Assembly: GCF_000265405.1 (NCBI RefSeq)
Contig: NC_018010.1
Location: 1,860,001 to 1,924,000 of the forward strand
Direction of reading: 5' to 3'
Length of the DNA: 64,000 nt
Source: Belliella baltica DSM 15883
GTDB lineage: Bacteria > Bacteroidota > Bacteroidia > Cytophagales > Cyclobacteriaceae
Positions 25,579 to 34,308 of this stretch are shown here, piece after piece. The notes under the pieces are model-generated. The model saw only the letters and a list, made by a program, of their open reading frames with translations, was not told the origin of the DNA and did not search any database. The position numbers and the translations under genes are program-made. The stretch's first letter is position 1; the number at the start of each line of letters is the position of its first letter.

Positions 25579-26811
25579 TCAGCCTTCTAATTTTTTTAAT
25601 CTTTCTATTAAAGGAGGGTGTGAGTAATTCACAAAAACATACCAAGGATGCGGGTTGATATTACTCAGCGAATTGATTGATAGCGTTTTTAAGGCTTCCG
25701 CTAAAGGTTCACCCGCGAAGGTTTCCTTAGCATATGCATCAGCTTCAAATTCATGTTTTCTGCTAATCATGTTCATAAATATCCCTAAGACCATTGAAAT
25801 CGGGGAGAAAAGCATGGTGAATCCAATGATGTTCAGATGGAAAGCCATTTCACTTCCTCCAAGTGCCATACTCATATTTTGACTATGGATAAATTGGGAG
25901 AGGATAAACAACAGAATCCCCACTTGAATCACTCCGCTGAGCATTCCGATAAGAATATGTTTCTTTTTGTAATGACCTACTTCATGGGCCAAAACTGCCA
26001 CAATTTCGTCAGGTGTATGTTGCTCAATGAGCGTATCATAAAGGACCACTTTTTTTCGTTTTCCAAATCCAGAAAAGAATGCATTGGCTTTTGATGACCT
26101 TTTACTCCCATCAATCACGAAAAGATTTTCTAAAGGGAAGTTTACTTTTGCTGTATAAGCTATAAGCTTTTCCTTAAGCTCACCACTTTGCAGCGGGGTG
26201 AGCTTGTTGAAAATTGGAAGAATCCATGCGGTATAGAATAGATTCACAAATACCATGAAAATAGACGCCAAGATCCAAAATTGCCACCAAAAACCTTTCC
26301 CAATCTGATGGATAAGCCATAGCAGTAAAGCTAACAACCCACCACCGACCACAATGGAAAGTACGTAGCCTTTCAACTTATCTGTAAAAAATGTCGCCCT
26401 ATTTGACTTGTTGAAGCCAAAATGCTCTTCAATTCTAAAAGTATGGTAATAATCAAAAGGAATAGAAATCAAGTCAGAACCGATAAAAATCACTGCAAAG
26501 TAAATCAATGATAAGAAGATCGGATTCTCAACAAACCCGCTTAACCAGCTATCTATCCATCCAAAAACTCCAAAATAGATCATCAAGATAGTAAGTACAA
26601 AGCTGAAAGTTCCTGAAATCAAGCCAAAACGAAAATTAGCCTTTTGATATAATTTTGCACGCTTTAATTTTTTTTCATCTAAATATTGTTCCAATGTCTT
26701 TGGAACTGCAGGTAGGCTTCTTCTACTGTTTAAGAAACTAAGGAGTTTTTCAAATAAAAAACCAAAGGCAACTACCCCTATCAAAAGGTGTTTGATCGAT
26801 TCAGCATCCAT
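25579..26811 (-). CDS. M48-family (Ste24/CAAX protease-like) membrane metalloprotease
   Basis: 410 residues with several membrane helices (for example FVLTILMIYFGVFGWI, IYFAVIFIGSDLISI, VLSIVVGGGLLALLLWLI). The zinc motif HEVGH is in VAVLAHEVGHYKKKH (about residue 275), and the third ligand Glu is in RKHEFEADAYAKE near residue 355. NAFFSGFGKRKKVVLYDTLI and the final VNYSHPPLIERLKKL are Ste24 hallmarks. It acts at the inner membrane, probably in membrane-protein quality control. It ends 93 bp from the Uma2 gene start. Confidence 0.93.
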   Translation of the reverse strand: MDAESIKHLLIGVVAFGFLFEKLLSFLNSRRSLPAVPKTLEQYLDEKKLKRAKLYQKANFRFGLISGTFSFVLTILMIYFGVFGWIDSWLSGFVENPIFLSLIYFAVIFIGSDLISIPFDYYHTFRIEEHFGFNKSNRATFFTDKLKGYVLSIVVGGGLLALLLWLIHQIGKGFWWQFWILASIFMVFVNLFYTAWILPIFNKLTPLQSGELKEKLIAYTAKVNFPLENLFVIDGSKRSSKANAFFSGFGKRKKVVLYDTLIEQHTPDEIVAVLAHEVGHYKKKHILIGMLSGVIQVGILLFILSQFIHSQNMSMALGGSEMAFHLNIIGFTMLFSPISMVLGIFMNMISRKHEFEADAYAKETFAGEPLAEALKTLSINSLSNINPHPWYVFVNYSHPPLIERLKKLEG

Positions 26812-26823
26812 GGATAAAATTTT

Positions 26824-27873
26824 TTAAAATTTAGGACAAGGCAACACAGTATCTCTCCTCCTTGGCTTACCTTGGTTTCGGCTTGGAAAAACATAAGAGA
26901 GACTGACTTCGTGAGCGCCACCAGATTGAATTCCCAAATTTGAAACAGTATAATCAAAACTATAACCCATATTCAAACCAGAAAGGAGATTGAACCCAAC
27001 CATCATGACAATGGCATCTCGATTGCTTTGTTGTTCTACAGGCTTGTATGGAAGACCTCTGTACCAAAGTCCAAAAATGATGGGTTCCATAAATAAATAA
27101 GCGCCAACATCTAATTGTTCGAAAGGTCCCTGTTTTTTGAAATTGACAGTAGGGACAAAATAACGTTCTTTAAACATGTGGGTGAAATCATTCCTATAAC
27201 CGCCAGAGCCCAGTGAGATTTTGTATCCTGTGTGAATTGAAAATTTCATTGGCAAGTTGCTTACACCATTTTCAATAAAAGATTGATTAGGTTGATTGAC
27301 ATGTTGAGCAGATGCGCCAAACCAGAAATTTTCAGTGAAAAAGAGACCCCCTAAGGAAAGCGAAAGAAGATTAACAGGCTCTCCATAACCAGGGATTTCA
27401 TTCCCTCCTAAAGTTGGTCCAAATGGATCTGTTGGATCGATCTGATTGGCAAATAGTAAGTTTTCGTAGAAACCTATGTCTCGTCTTATGTAGGAAGCTT
27501 GAAATCCTGGGCGGAAAAATGAACGTTCACCCAATCTTAATTCATAAGAATAAAGTGCCGAAAGTGTAGTAGATCTCAATTGTGCAGCGCCCTCTACATC
27601 ATTCATTACCAAAAAACCCACTCCACTATTGTAATCTTCCAAATAAGTATCAACATAAGCCGAAAATGTAGTAAACTGTGCACTCAGTCCGGGCCATTGA
27701 TTTCTGTAATTGGCTCCTATCCGTGTAGCTTGTTCAGCACCTGTAAATGCAGGATTCAAATATAATGGAGCAGCATAATATTGACTATATTGCGGGTCTT
27801 GAGCCAAAGCAGAATTGGCAGCAAAAATACTGAGGAATGTAAAAAAAAGACGATATAGATAAGACCTAATCAA
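26824..27873 (-). CDS. PorP/SprF-family T9SS outer-membrane protein
   Basis: 349 residues with signal peptide (FFTFLSIFAANSALAQ) and the family start DPQYSQYYAAPLYLNPAFTGAEQATRIGANYRNQWPGL, followed by GVGFLVMNDVEGAAQLRSTTLSALYSYEL, LSLSLGGLFFTENFWFGASAQHVNQPN and LNMGYSFDYTVSNLG. In flavobacteria SprF proteins are needed to secrete, or to hold at the surface, type B T9SS substrates encoded next to them. Here it is divergent from a giant gene with such a domain, 83 bp apart, so the two probably work together and share a regulatory gap. Confidence 0.94.
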   Translation of the reverse strand: MIRSYLYRLFFTFLSIFAANSALAQDPQYSQYYAAPLYLNPAFTGAEQATRIGANYRNQWPGLSAQFTTFSAYVDTYLEDYNSGVGFLVMNDVEGAAQLRSTTLSALYSYELRLGERSFFRPGFQASYIRRDIGFYENLLFANQIDPTDPFGPTLGGNEIPGYGEPVNLLSLSLGGLFFTENFWFGASAQHVNQPNQSFIENGVSNLPMKFSIHTGYKISLGSGGYRNDFTHMFKERYFVPTVNFKKQGPFEQLDVGAYLFMEPIIFGLWYRGLPYKPVEQQSNRDAIVMMVGFNLLSGLNMGYSFDYTVSNLGIQSGGAHEVSLSYVFPSRNQGKPRRRDTVLPCPKF

Positions 27874-27956
27874 GGAATTGTTCGTTTATTTAAATTATGT
27901 AATGTAGTTGCTAAACGATTGTAAGAGATCGTTGTTTTATTAGCAAGACGTAAAAT

Positions 27957-30900
27957 ATGAAAAGCCGCTTTAAATCTATCAAGTTTCTTTTAATTTTTGC
28001 AGGAATATGTGTATTATCCTGCATTATGCCCCTAAATAAAAGTTTTTCACAGGGATTTAATAACAACGAATGGATCTTTGGGTATTGTGAATTAGATACT
28101 CTCAAAAGAATAGTTTCATTTGGTAAAGGAGAAGAACCGGTTATAAGAGAAGTTTCAGGAGCTTTTAATCAAAATAATTCTGCTGTTGCAGTTGATCCAA
28201 TAAACGGAAATGTGGTTTTTTATTCAGACGGAGAATTAGTTTATAATTATAATAATTCCCCTATGCAAGGGGCGCTTTCAATCAATGGTAATTCATCAGG
28301 TAGACAGGAAATTGGAATTGGTATTCTAGAATTTGATCCAAATGGGGATAAGCTTTATTACATTTTTTATCTAACTACTGGTGGTCAATTACAATATGCA
28401 GTGGTGGATATGAATTCCCCAGGAGCTGCGGTTGGTAATGAACCGCCACAAGGTAGAGTAGAAGTGTTTAACCGAAGTATTGGTCCTGCTACTGGTTCTA
28501 TCGCAGTGGTAAAGTCAGCACAATCACCTTCTTACTTGATCAGCTTCAATGGAGGCAACTTAATCTCCAGAAGAATTGAAGCCACACAAGGTGAATTTAC
28601 GGAGACTGATGATGTTGGTATACCTTTTACACCAAAGGCGATAATTTTTAATGAAGCAACAGGGCAATTGATTCTTATTCCTGAAAATCCTAATGAGGAC
28701 ATCGTATTGGTAGATTTTGATACCGCAGAAGGAAGATTTGGTACAGTCAATACCATTTCGCAATCTGGGGGAGTTGATTCAATAGAAGGAGCAGCCTTCA
28801 GTCCTGATGCTGATTATATCTACTTTTCTAGAGGCAATGAATTGTTCCGAGTTCCTGCGGATGATTTAGATGCAGACCCTGAATTGATTCCTTTGGAAAA
28901 TAATGTATTCCGAATCTATGATATCAAAGTCGGCCCTGATGGAAGATTGTATTATATCTATGAAGAAGTAGCAGGTGGCCCTCAATTGATAGGAAGGGTA
29001 GATAATCCTGACGAGGAAGATCTGGAGGAACTAGAGAAAGATGAAGATCCATTTGATGGGGTGGATTTTTGTGGTAGGATTTTCCCGCAATTTGCTCCTA
29101 ATGCTGATGTAGAGGCTACGGTAGATTTTACTTGGGAACCTGAAGAGCCATGTAGCAATAATCCCGTACAATTGACTAGTGTCATCACGCCTGAGAATTA
29201 CAGACCGGTAAGCTTTGAATGGACTTTTGAGCCTGAATTGACTGACGAAGATGGAGAGCCACTTGATATTGATTACAATCAAGAGCATTTGCTTTTGCCT
29301 GCGGAGGCGACATCTGGAGAAAGCGTCACAGCAACACTTACGGTTACTTTTGCTGATGGTACGACCTCTACATCTGACCCGAGAACTATCAACTTATCCG
29401 AAAACAATTTGGAGGCAAACTTCTCACCTCAAGATACCACAGTTTGTGAATCTTGCTTTGACTTAATGCCCCTCTTAGAAGTTCAACAAGGTGAAGGAGG
29501 ACAAGGTGGACAAGGGCCAGGTGGCCCGGGTGGTCCTGGTGTTGGTGGTCCAGGTGGTGGTAATGGGGTTTATGAATATTTTTGGTCAAACAAACGAGAT
29601 GAAGGCTGGGGACCGGAAGCCCCTAATCAGATATGTGAGCCTGGATTGTATTGGGTTTTGGTAAAAGAGCCTGGTTCATCTTGCTATGCTTATGCAAGTA
29701 TTCGCGTGAGAATGTGGGATTTGGATGATCAGAGTAATAATATTTGGTATTTTGGTGATGGCGCTGGGATTGATTTCAATGAAGATCCAGCTGGTATCTT
29801 GCCTACTCCAAGACCAGTAGATCCAAGGCATCCACAGAACATCCCCGCAGGTACAACAACAATCTCAGATGAAACTGGTCAGGTTTTGTTTTACACAGAT
29901 GGGTCTACAGTTTGGGATTTGTATGGAGATGTCATGGCAGATGGTGAAGATATCGGGGGAAGTAACCAAGCTTCTGAGGGTGTAATTGCAGTAGCTATTC
30001 CGCAAGAAGAAACCATTTTCTATCTATTCACTACATCTACAGCTGCTGACGGCAACAGTCAAGTGAAGTTTTCCCTAGTTGATATCAAGGCTGAAAATCC
30101 TACAGGTGTAGGGAATGTAGTTAGCAAAGATAATTTCTTATTCAGTCCAGCTACACAACAATCAGCGGCCATCGCAGCAGGGGATACTACTTGGGTGCTT
30201 TTTCATGAGTTGGGAAATAATACCTTTAGGGCATATCCAGTAGGCTCTTTGGGGATAGGGCCACCTGTTTTTTCTTCTGTTGGTTCTACCCATGGTTATG
30301 ATACAGGAGTTGGTAGTATGAAGTTTAGCCCAGATGGAACCAAAGTCGCAGTGACTATTCAAGATGGTGCTTGTAGTAGGGTGGAACTTTTCGATTTTGA
30401 TCAAAGTACAGGGCGTCTGACAGAGTACGCATCAGTTGATTTGGATTGCAATGATGATGATGTTTATGGAGTAGAGTTTTCAAATGATAGTGACAGGATT
30501 TTTGTCACATACACTGGTGATGGAGGGAAAGTTGAAGAGTTTATCATTCAAAGTCCGAGTTCACAAGATGAGGATGATGATTTGAGTTGTGGAGCATGTT
30601 TCGAAAGAGCTACGACAAGCGCCCAAAGAGCACAGTGTATCTTAGACTCAAGAACAGATTTACGTATCAATGGACCAATAGGTGCCATCCAAATGGGGCC
30701 AATGGGAGATATTTATGTAGCAAGACCTGGACAGAATTTCTTAGGTACGATTCAACCTGGAGGACTTTGTGAGCTTAGTACAGGTACTACCGAAGGTTTT
30801 CAACTTTTGCCTGGTACAACTTCGAATTTAGGTCTCCCTTCTTTTGTGCAGCAGTCAGGCAGTAGTATTCCCGAGCCTGCTATCAGTGGTCCAGATCGAT

Positions 30901-33521
30901 TATGTCTTGATCCTGAAAATGGCGCAGAAGGTTTGTTTGAGGGTGCAGGTGAACCAGATATTGATAGTTACTTCTGGACGATTGTTCATGAGGATGGTGA
31001 AGTAATAGAGTCAGATCTTGGTGGGCCTGGGGAAGAGAATCAAACTTTGACTTATATCTTTCAGAGAGAAGGTCTGTACACAGTGACTTTAAGGGTTGAC
31101 AGGTGTGGCGATCCTGAACACTATAATAAAAATAATAGCATTGAGGTGCTTGTGGTTGCACCGCCTGAGATCACCCTTGAGAATGATGTCACTCTTTGTA
31201 GTGGAACTCCTGTCACGCTAACTGCCATAGATGGTTATGATCCTGCTGATGGGTTGTATGATTTCGAATGGAGAAATGCAGCTGGAATTCAGTTTGGGGA
31301 TGAAAATTCCAATGAAATTACTGTAAAAGAGGAAAGTATTTATACAGTGACGGTATCATATAGAAATACCAATCAGGACGAAGAATTTTTTGATGCTTGT
31401 CCAGCAACAAGGTCTGTTTTTGTAGGGCCTGCGTTTGAATTTGATTTGACTCAGACTGCAGAAGAAGTTTGTTATGACGAGACCTTGGTTGTTTTTGCTC
31501 CAGACACCCCTGTGTCGGGAGAATGGTTCTATCAACGAGTAGGCGATCCGAATAGGGTGCAGTTTCCTGTTGGGTTAGCCTTTGAGCTTGAAATCACCCC
31601 ATCAATAGATCTGCCTGGTCCAGGTTTGTATCAGATTATTTTTGTGACTGAAGACCCGATAGTAGAAGGGTGTCTGGTGGAGAAAGTCTTGGAGCTAGAA
31701 GTTTTTCCTCTTCCTAATTTTGAAATAGTAATTTTAACCAATGCCGAAGATTGCAATAGTCCTGAGGGTAGCTTTGAAATAGAAGCATTGATAGCCATGT
31801 CGGTATTGGAAATTATGGAAACTGGGGATGTGTTCCAAAATGTGTCTGCTGGTGATTTCTTTACTTTGACAGATTTGGAACCAGGTAATTATACAGTGAG
31901 AGGTCAGACTGATTTTGGCTGTGAATTTACCAGAACCGCCACGATTCAAAATGTGAATCCACCTCAAGGGTTTGAGAACATAACCTTGGACAGTACCGAC
32001 GAAAGTTGCGGAGTCAACGAGATCATCCCAGGAAGCATAACTATTGAACTTAGCGCTGCTGTTCAGGGTACTTATACCATTACGCGTCAAGGAGATGGGC
32101 AAGAGTTTACCGGGGCACTAGATGGACAGACTACTGTCATTGAGATTGGCCATGGTGACTATGCGGTGCAAGTGGAAGATGCCAATGGATGTGCCATACC
32201 TGTAGGTGATGTGACTGTAGCACGGAGATTTTTGGCGGATTTCAATGTACCGTCTAATATAGTGGCCTGCGAAAGCTTTGAGCTAGAAATATCGACACAG
32301 CAAAATTTGGTATTTACAGTTACTGATCCCAATGGGGATTTAATCAATGCTGACGCAGACGGCATTTATTTACTCAATATTTCTGGTGTATACACCGTAT
32401 TTGGAGAAGATCCTGACGGTGTTGCTTGTCCGAGAGAGAGGACTATTAATCTTACTATCAATGACCCGATCCAATATGAACTCTCAGCCCCTCAAGTAGA
32501 CTGTGTGGACGGCGTGTCTTATGAGGCGATTATTTTAGATGGAACAGATCCAGCTTCTGTATTTTTCTTTTGGAGAAATGAATCCAGCCAGGTAGTTGGG
32601 CGATCACAGCGGTTTTTCCCATCTGCACCTGGGCAGTATACACTAGATGTTCAGCCAAGGGTAGGCTCTAACTGTCCGACTCCTCCGATACCATTTGAGG
32701 TGGAGGAATTTGCTGCAGCTGTGGATTTTGAATTGGAAGTTCAACCATTCTGTGTGGGTGAACCGAGTACATTTGTGAATTTGCTGATTGATGCTGATGA
32801 CATGGATGCTGTGGGTCAGATCAGGTGGTTTTTTGTTCAAGGGGGAAATAGAACACCACTTCCTGCCAATGATGACGCTACCATGGTTTCAGTGGATCAG
32901 GCTAATCAAGGGACTTATCAAGTTGAAGTTTACAATAATTTCGGATGCTTGGTAGGAAGGGATCAGATTCAGGTAATTCAGTCCACCTTGGTGGCACCAG
33001 TCTTACAGGCTACTTACATCATCTGTGCTTTGGAAAATATCGTATTTCAACTTGATCCCGGTCAATACGATAATTATGAATGGTATCTGGAAGGCGAAGA
33101 CGAGCCTATATCCACAGACCCAATCTTTACTCCTCAGCAGGAAGGTAATTACAGATTAGTGGTATTCGATGAGTTGGGTTGTGTGGAGGAGATCACTTTT
33201 GAGGTGGTGGAGGATTGTGAGCTAAGAGTGAGGTTCCCCAATGCCATGAGTCCAAGTGATGCCTCCAAGCAATTCTTGATTTATACCAATGACTTTATTG
33301 ATGAGCTATCGGTATATATTTACAATCGCTGGGGTGAATTGATTTTCTATTGTGAGCAGAGTAATCTCCCTGGGGATGCAGTAGGTGGGTATTGCCCTTG
33401 GGATGGTACAGTAAATGGCCAAAAGGTGCCAATTGGAACATATCCGGTCGTCGTGAGGTTTAGAAGTAATAATCAAAATATAACCAAAACCCTCAGAGAG
33501 GCCATCGTAGTAATAGAATAA
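27957..33521 (+). CDS. Giant T9SS substrate with PKD-like repeats and type B C-terminal domain
   Basis: 1854 residues. After a signal peptide (IKFLLIFAGICVLSC, then SFSQ) there are two WD40-like/TolB-type regions (about residues 35-370 and 590-960; IKFSPDG-type words such as MKFSPDGTKVAVTIQDG). A Gly/Pro-rich collagen-like linker lies at about 511-538, a PKD-like domain at about 975-1065, then Ig-like repeats with paired Cys. The last ~95 residues (FPNAMSPSDASKQFLIY ... YIYNRWGELIFY ... WDGTVNGQKVPIGTYPVVV) are a gliding-motility-associated type B domain. It is probably secreted through the T9SS to the cell surface. It pairs with the divergent SprF gene. Likely adhesin-like; ligand unknown. 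Confidence 0.92.
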   Translation: MKSRFKSIKFLLIFAGICVLSCIMPLNKSFSQGFNNNEWIFGYCELDTLKRIVSFGKGEEPVIREVSGAFNQNNSAVAVDPINGNVVFYSDGELVYNYNNSPMQGALSINGNSSGRQEIGIGILEFDPNGDKLYYIFYLTTGGQLQYAVVDMNSPGAAVGNEPPQGRVEVFNRSIGPATGSIAVVKSAQSPSYLISFNGGNLISRRIEATQGEFTETDDVGIPFTPKAIIFNEATGQLILIPENPNEDIVLVDFDTAEGRFGTVNTISQSGGVDSIEGAAFSPDADYIYFSRGNELFRVPADDLDADPELIPLENNVFRIYDIKVGPDGRLYYIYEEVAGGPQLIGRVDNPDEEDLEELEKDEDPFDGVDFCGRIFPQFAPNADVEATVDFTWEPEEPCSNNPVQLTSVITPENYRPVSFEWTFEPELTDEDGEPLDIDYNQEHLLLPAEATSGESVTATLTVTFADGTTSTSDPRTINLSENNLEANFSPQDTTVCESCFDLMPLLEVQQGEGGQGGQGPGGPGGPGVGGPGGGNGVYEYFWSNKRDEGWGPEAPNQICEPGLYWVLVKEPGSSCYAYASIRVRMWDLDDQSNNIWYFGDGAGIDFNEDPAGILPTPRPVDPRHPQNIPAGTTTISDETGQVLFYTDGSTVWDLYGDVMADGEDIGGSNQASEGVIAVAIPQEETIFYLFTTSTAADGNSQVKFSLVDIKAENPTGVGNVVSKDNFLFSPATQQSAAIAAGDTTWVLFHELGNNTFRAYPVGSLGIGPPVFSSVGSTHGYDTGVGSMKFSPDGTKVAVTIQDGACSRVELFDFDQSTGRLTEYASVDLDCNDDDVYGVEFSNDSDRIFVTYTGDGGKVEEFIIQSPSSQDEDDDLSCGACFERATTSAQRAQCILDSRTDLRINGPIGAIQMGPMGDIYVARPGQNFLGTIQPGGLCELSTGTTEGFQLLPGTTSNLGLPSFVQQSGSSIPEPAISGPDRLCLDPENGAEGLFEGAGEPDIDSYFWTIVHEDGEVIESDLGGPGEENQTLTYIFQREGLYTVTLRVDRCGDPEHYNKNNSIEVLVVAPPEITLENDVTLCSGTPVTLTAIDGYDPADGLYDFEWRNAAGIQFGDENSNEITVKEESIYTVTVSYRNTNQDEEFFDACPATRSVFVGPAFEFDLTQTAEEVCYDETLVVFAPDTPVSGEWFYQRVGDPNRVQFPVGLAFELEITPSIDLPGPGLYQIIFVTEDPIVEGCLVEKVLELEVFPLPNFEIVILTNAEDCNSPEGSFEIEALIAMSVLEIMETGDVFQNVSAGDFFTLTDLEPGNYTVRGQTDFGCEFTRTATIQNVNPPQGFENITLDSTDESCGVNEIIPGSITIELSAAVQGTYTITRQGDGQEFTGALDGQTTVIEIGHGDYAVQVEDANGCAIPVGDVTVARRFLADFNVPSNIVACESFELEISTQQNLVFTVTDPNGDLINADADGIYLLNISGVYTVFGEDPDGVACPRERTINLTINDPIQYELSAPQVDCVDGVSYEAIILDGTDPASVFFFWRNESSQVVGRSQRFFPSAPGQYTLDVQPRVGSNCPTPPIPFEVEEFAAAVDFELEVQPFCVGEPSTFVNLLIDADDMDAVGQIRWFFVQGGNRTPLPANDDATMVSVDQANQGTYQVEVYNNFGCLVGRDQIQVIQSTLVAPVLQATYIICALENIVFQLDPGQYDNYEWYLEGEDEPISTDPIFTPQQEGNYRLVVFDELGCVEEITFEVVEDCELRVRFPNAMSPSDASKQFLIYTNDFIDELSVYIYNRWGELIFYCEQSNLPGDAVGGYCPWDGTVNGQKVPIGTYPVVVRFRSNNQNITKTLREAIVVIE

Positions 33522-33531
33522 TCAAATAAAT

Positions 33532-34275
33532 ATGATAACGTTAATTTCACCTGCAAAAACACTTGATTTGACGAGTACTGATGTGGATATTTTTACCACA
33601 CCTGATTTCCAAAAGGAGACTTTTGAGTTGGTTTCCATCATGAAAAAAAAGAGTTCTGATGATATCCGCAAACTCATGGGAGTAAGTGAAAATATTGCTT
33701 CCTTGAATGAAAAAAGGTATAAGGAATTTAAGAAAACTTTTGATCCAAATAATGCAAAACAAGCTATGCTAGCCTTTAAAGGCGATGTTTACACTAAAAT
33801 GGATGTAGATAATTATTCCAAAGAAGACTTTGAGTTTGCACAAGATCACCTGAGGATTTTATCTGGACTTTATGGTCTTTTGAAGCCATTGGATTTGATT
33901 CAGCCTTATCGCTTGGAAATGGGGATTAAATTAGAAAATAAAAAAGGAAAAAATCTCTATGAATTTTGGAGTTCGAGAATAGCCAAAGCAATCAATGAAG
34001 TTGCCAAGGGTGAGCCAATAGTAAACCTTGCTTCTCAAGAATATTTCAAAGCAGTAGATCAAAGCGCCTTGAAATCAAAGGTGGTTTCTCCGGTTTTTCA
34101 AGAATATAAAAATGGTAAATATCAAATCATCGGGATCTTTGCAAAACAAGCTAGAGGCCTAATGACTGATTTTATCATCAAAAATAGAATCAACAATCCT
34201 GAGCAACTCAAGACTTTTAATGAAGAAGGTTATGAGCTTTTTGGAGATGGATCGGAATTGAGATTTGTAAGGTAA
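33532..34275 (+). CDS. yaaA: Peroxide stress protein YaaA family
   Basis: 247 residues, full length. YaaA lowers free intracellular iron under peroxide stress in E. coli. Family motifs: MITLISPAKTLD at the start, LMGVSENIASLNEKRYKEF, AFKGDVYTKMDVDNYSKEDFEFAQDHLRILSGLYGLLKPLDLIQPYRLEMG and NLASQEYFKAVD. It is 10 bp after the T9SS substrate gene and probably only partly cotranscribed with it. Cytoplasmic. Confidence 0.95.
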   Translation: MITLISPAKTLDLTSTDVDIFTTPDFQKETFELVSIMKKKSSDDIRKLMGVSENIASLNEKRYKEFKKTFDPNNAKQAMLAFKGDVYTKMDVDNYSKEDFEFAQDHLRILSGLYGLLKPLDLIQPYRLEMGIKLENKKGKNLYEFWSSRIAKAINEVAKGEPIVNLASQEYFKAVDQSALKSKVVSPVFQEYKNGKYQIIGIFAKQARGLMTDFIIKNRINNPEQLKTFNEEGYELFGDGSELRFVR

Positions 34276-34306
34276 AAAAATGGGATCGAATTTCGATCCC
34301 ATTTTT
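34276..34306. terminator. Bidirectional terminator after yaaA
   Basis: Arms 34276-34290 and 34292-34306 are perfect 15-bp complements around a single T, with A and T runs at the ends. It serves yaaA and the convergent gene ending at 34309. Confidence 0.93.
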
Positions 34307-34308
34307 GT

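Noticed and set aside
31734..32102. 122-codon minus-strand ORF
   Set aside because: Antisense to the giant T9SS substrate, whose frame is clearly coding.
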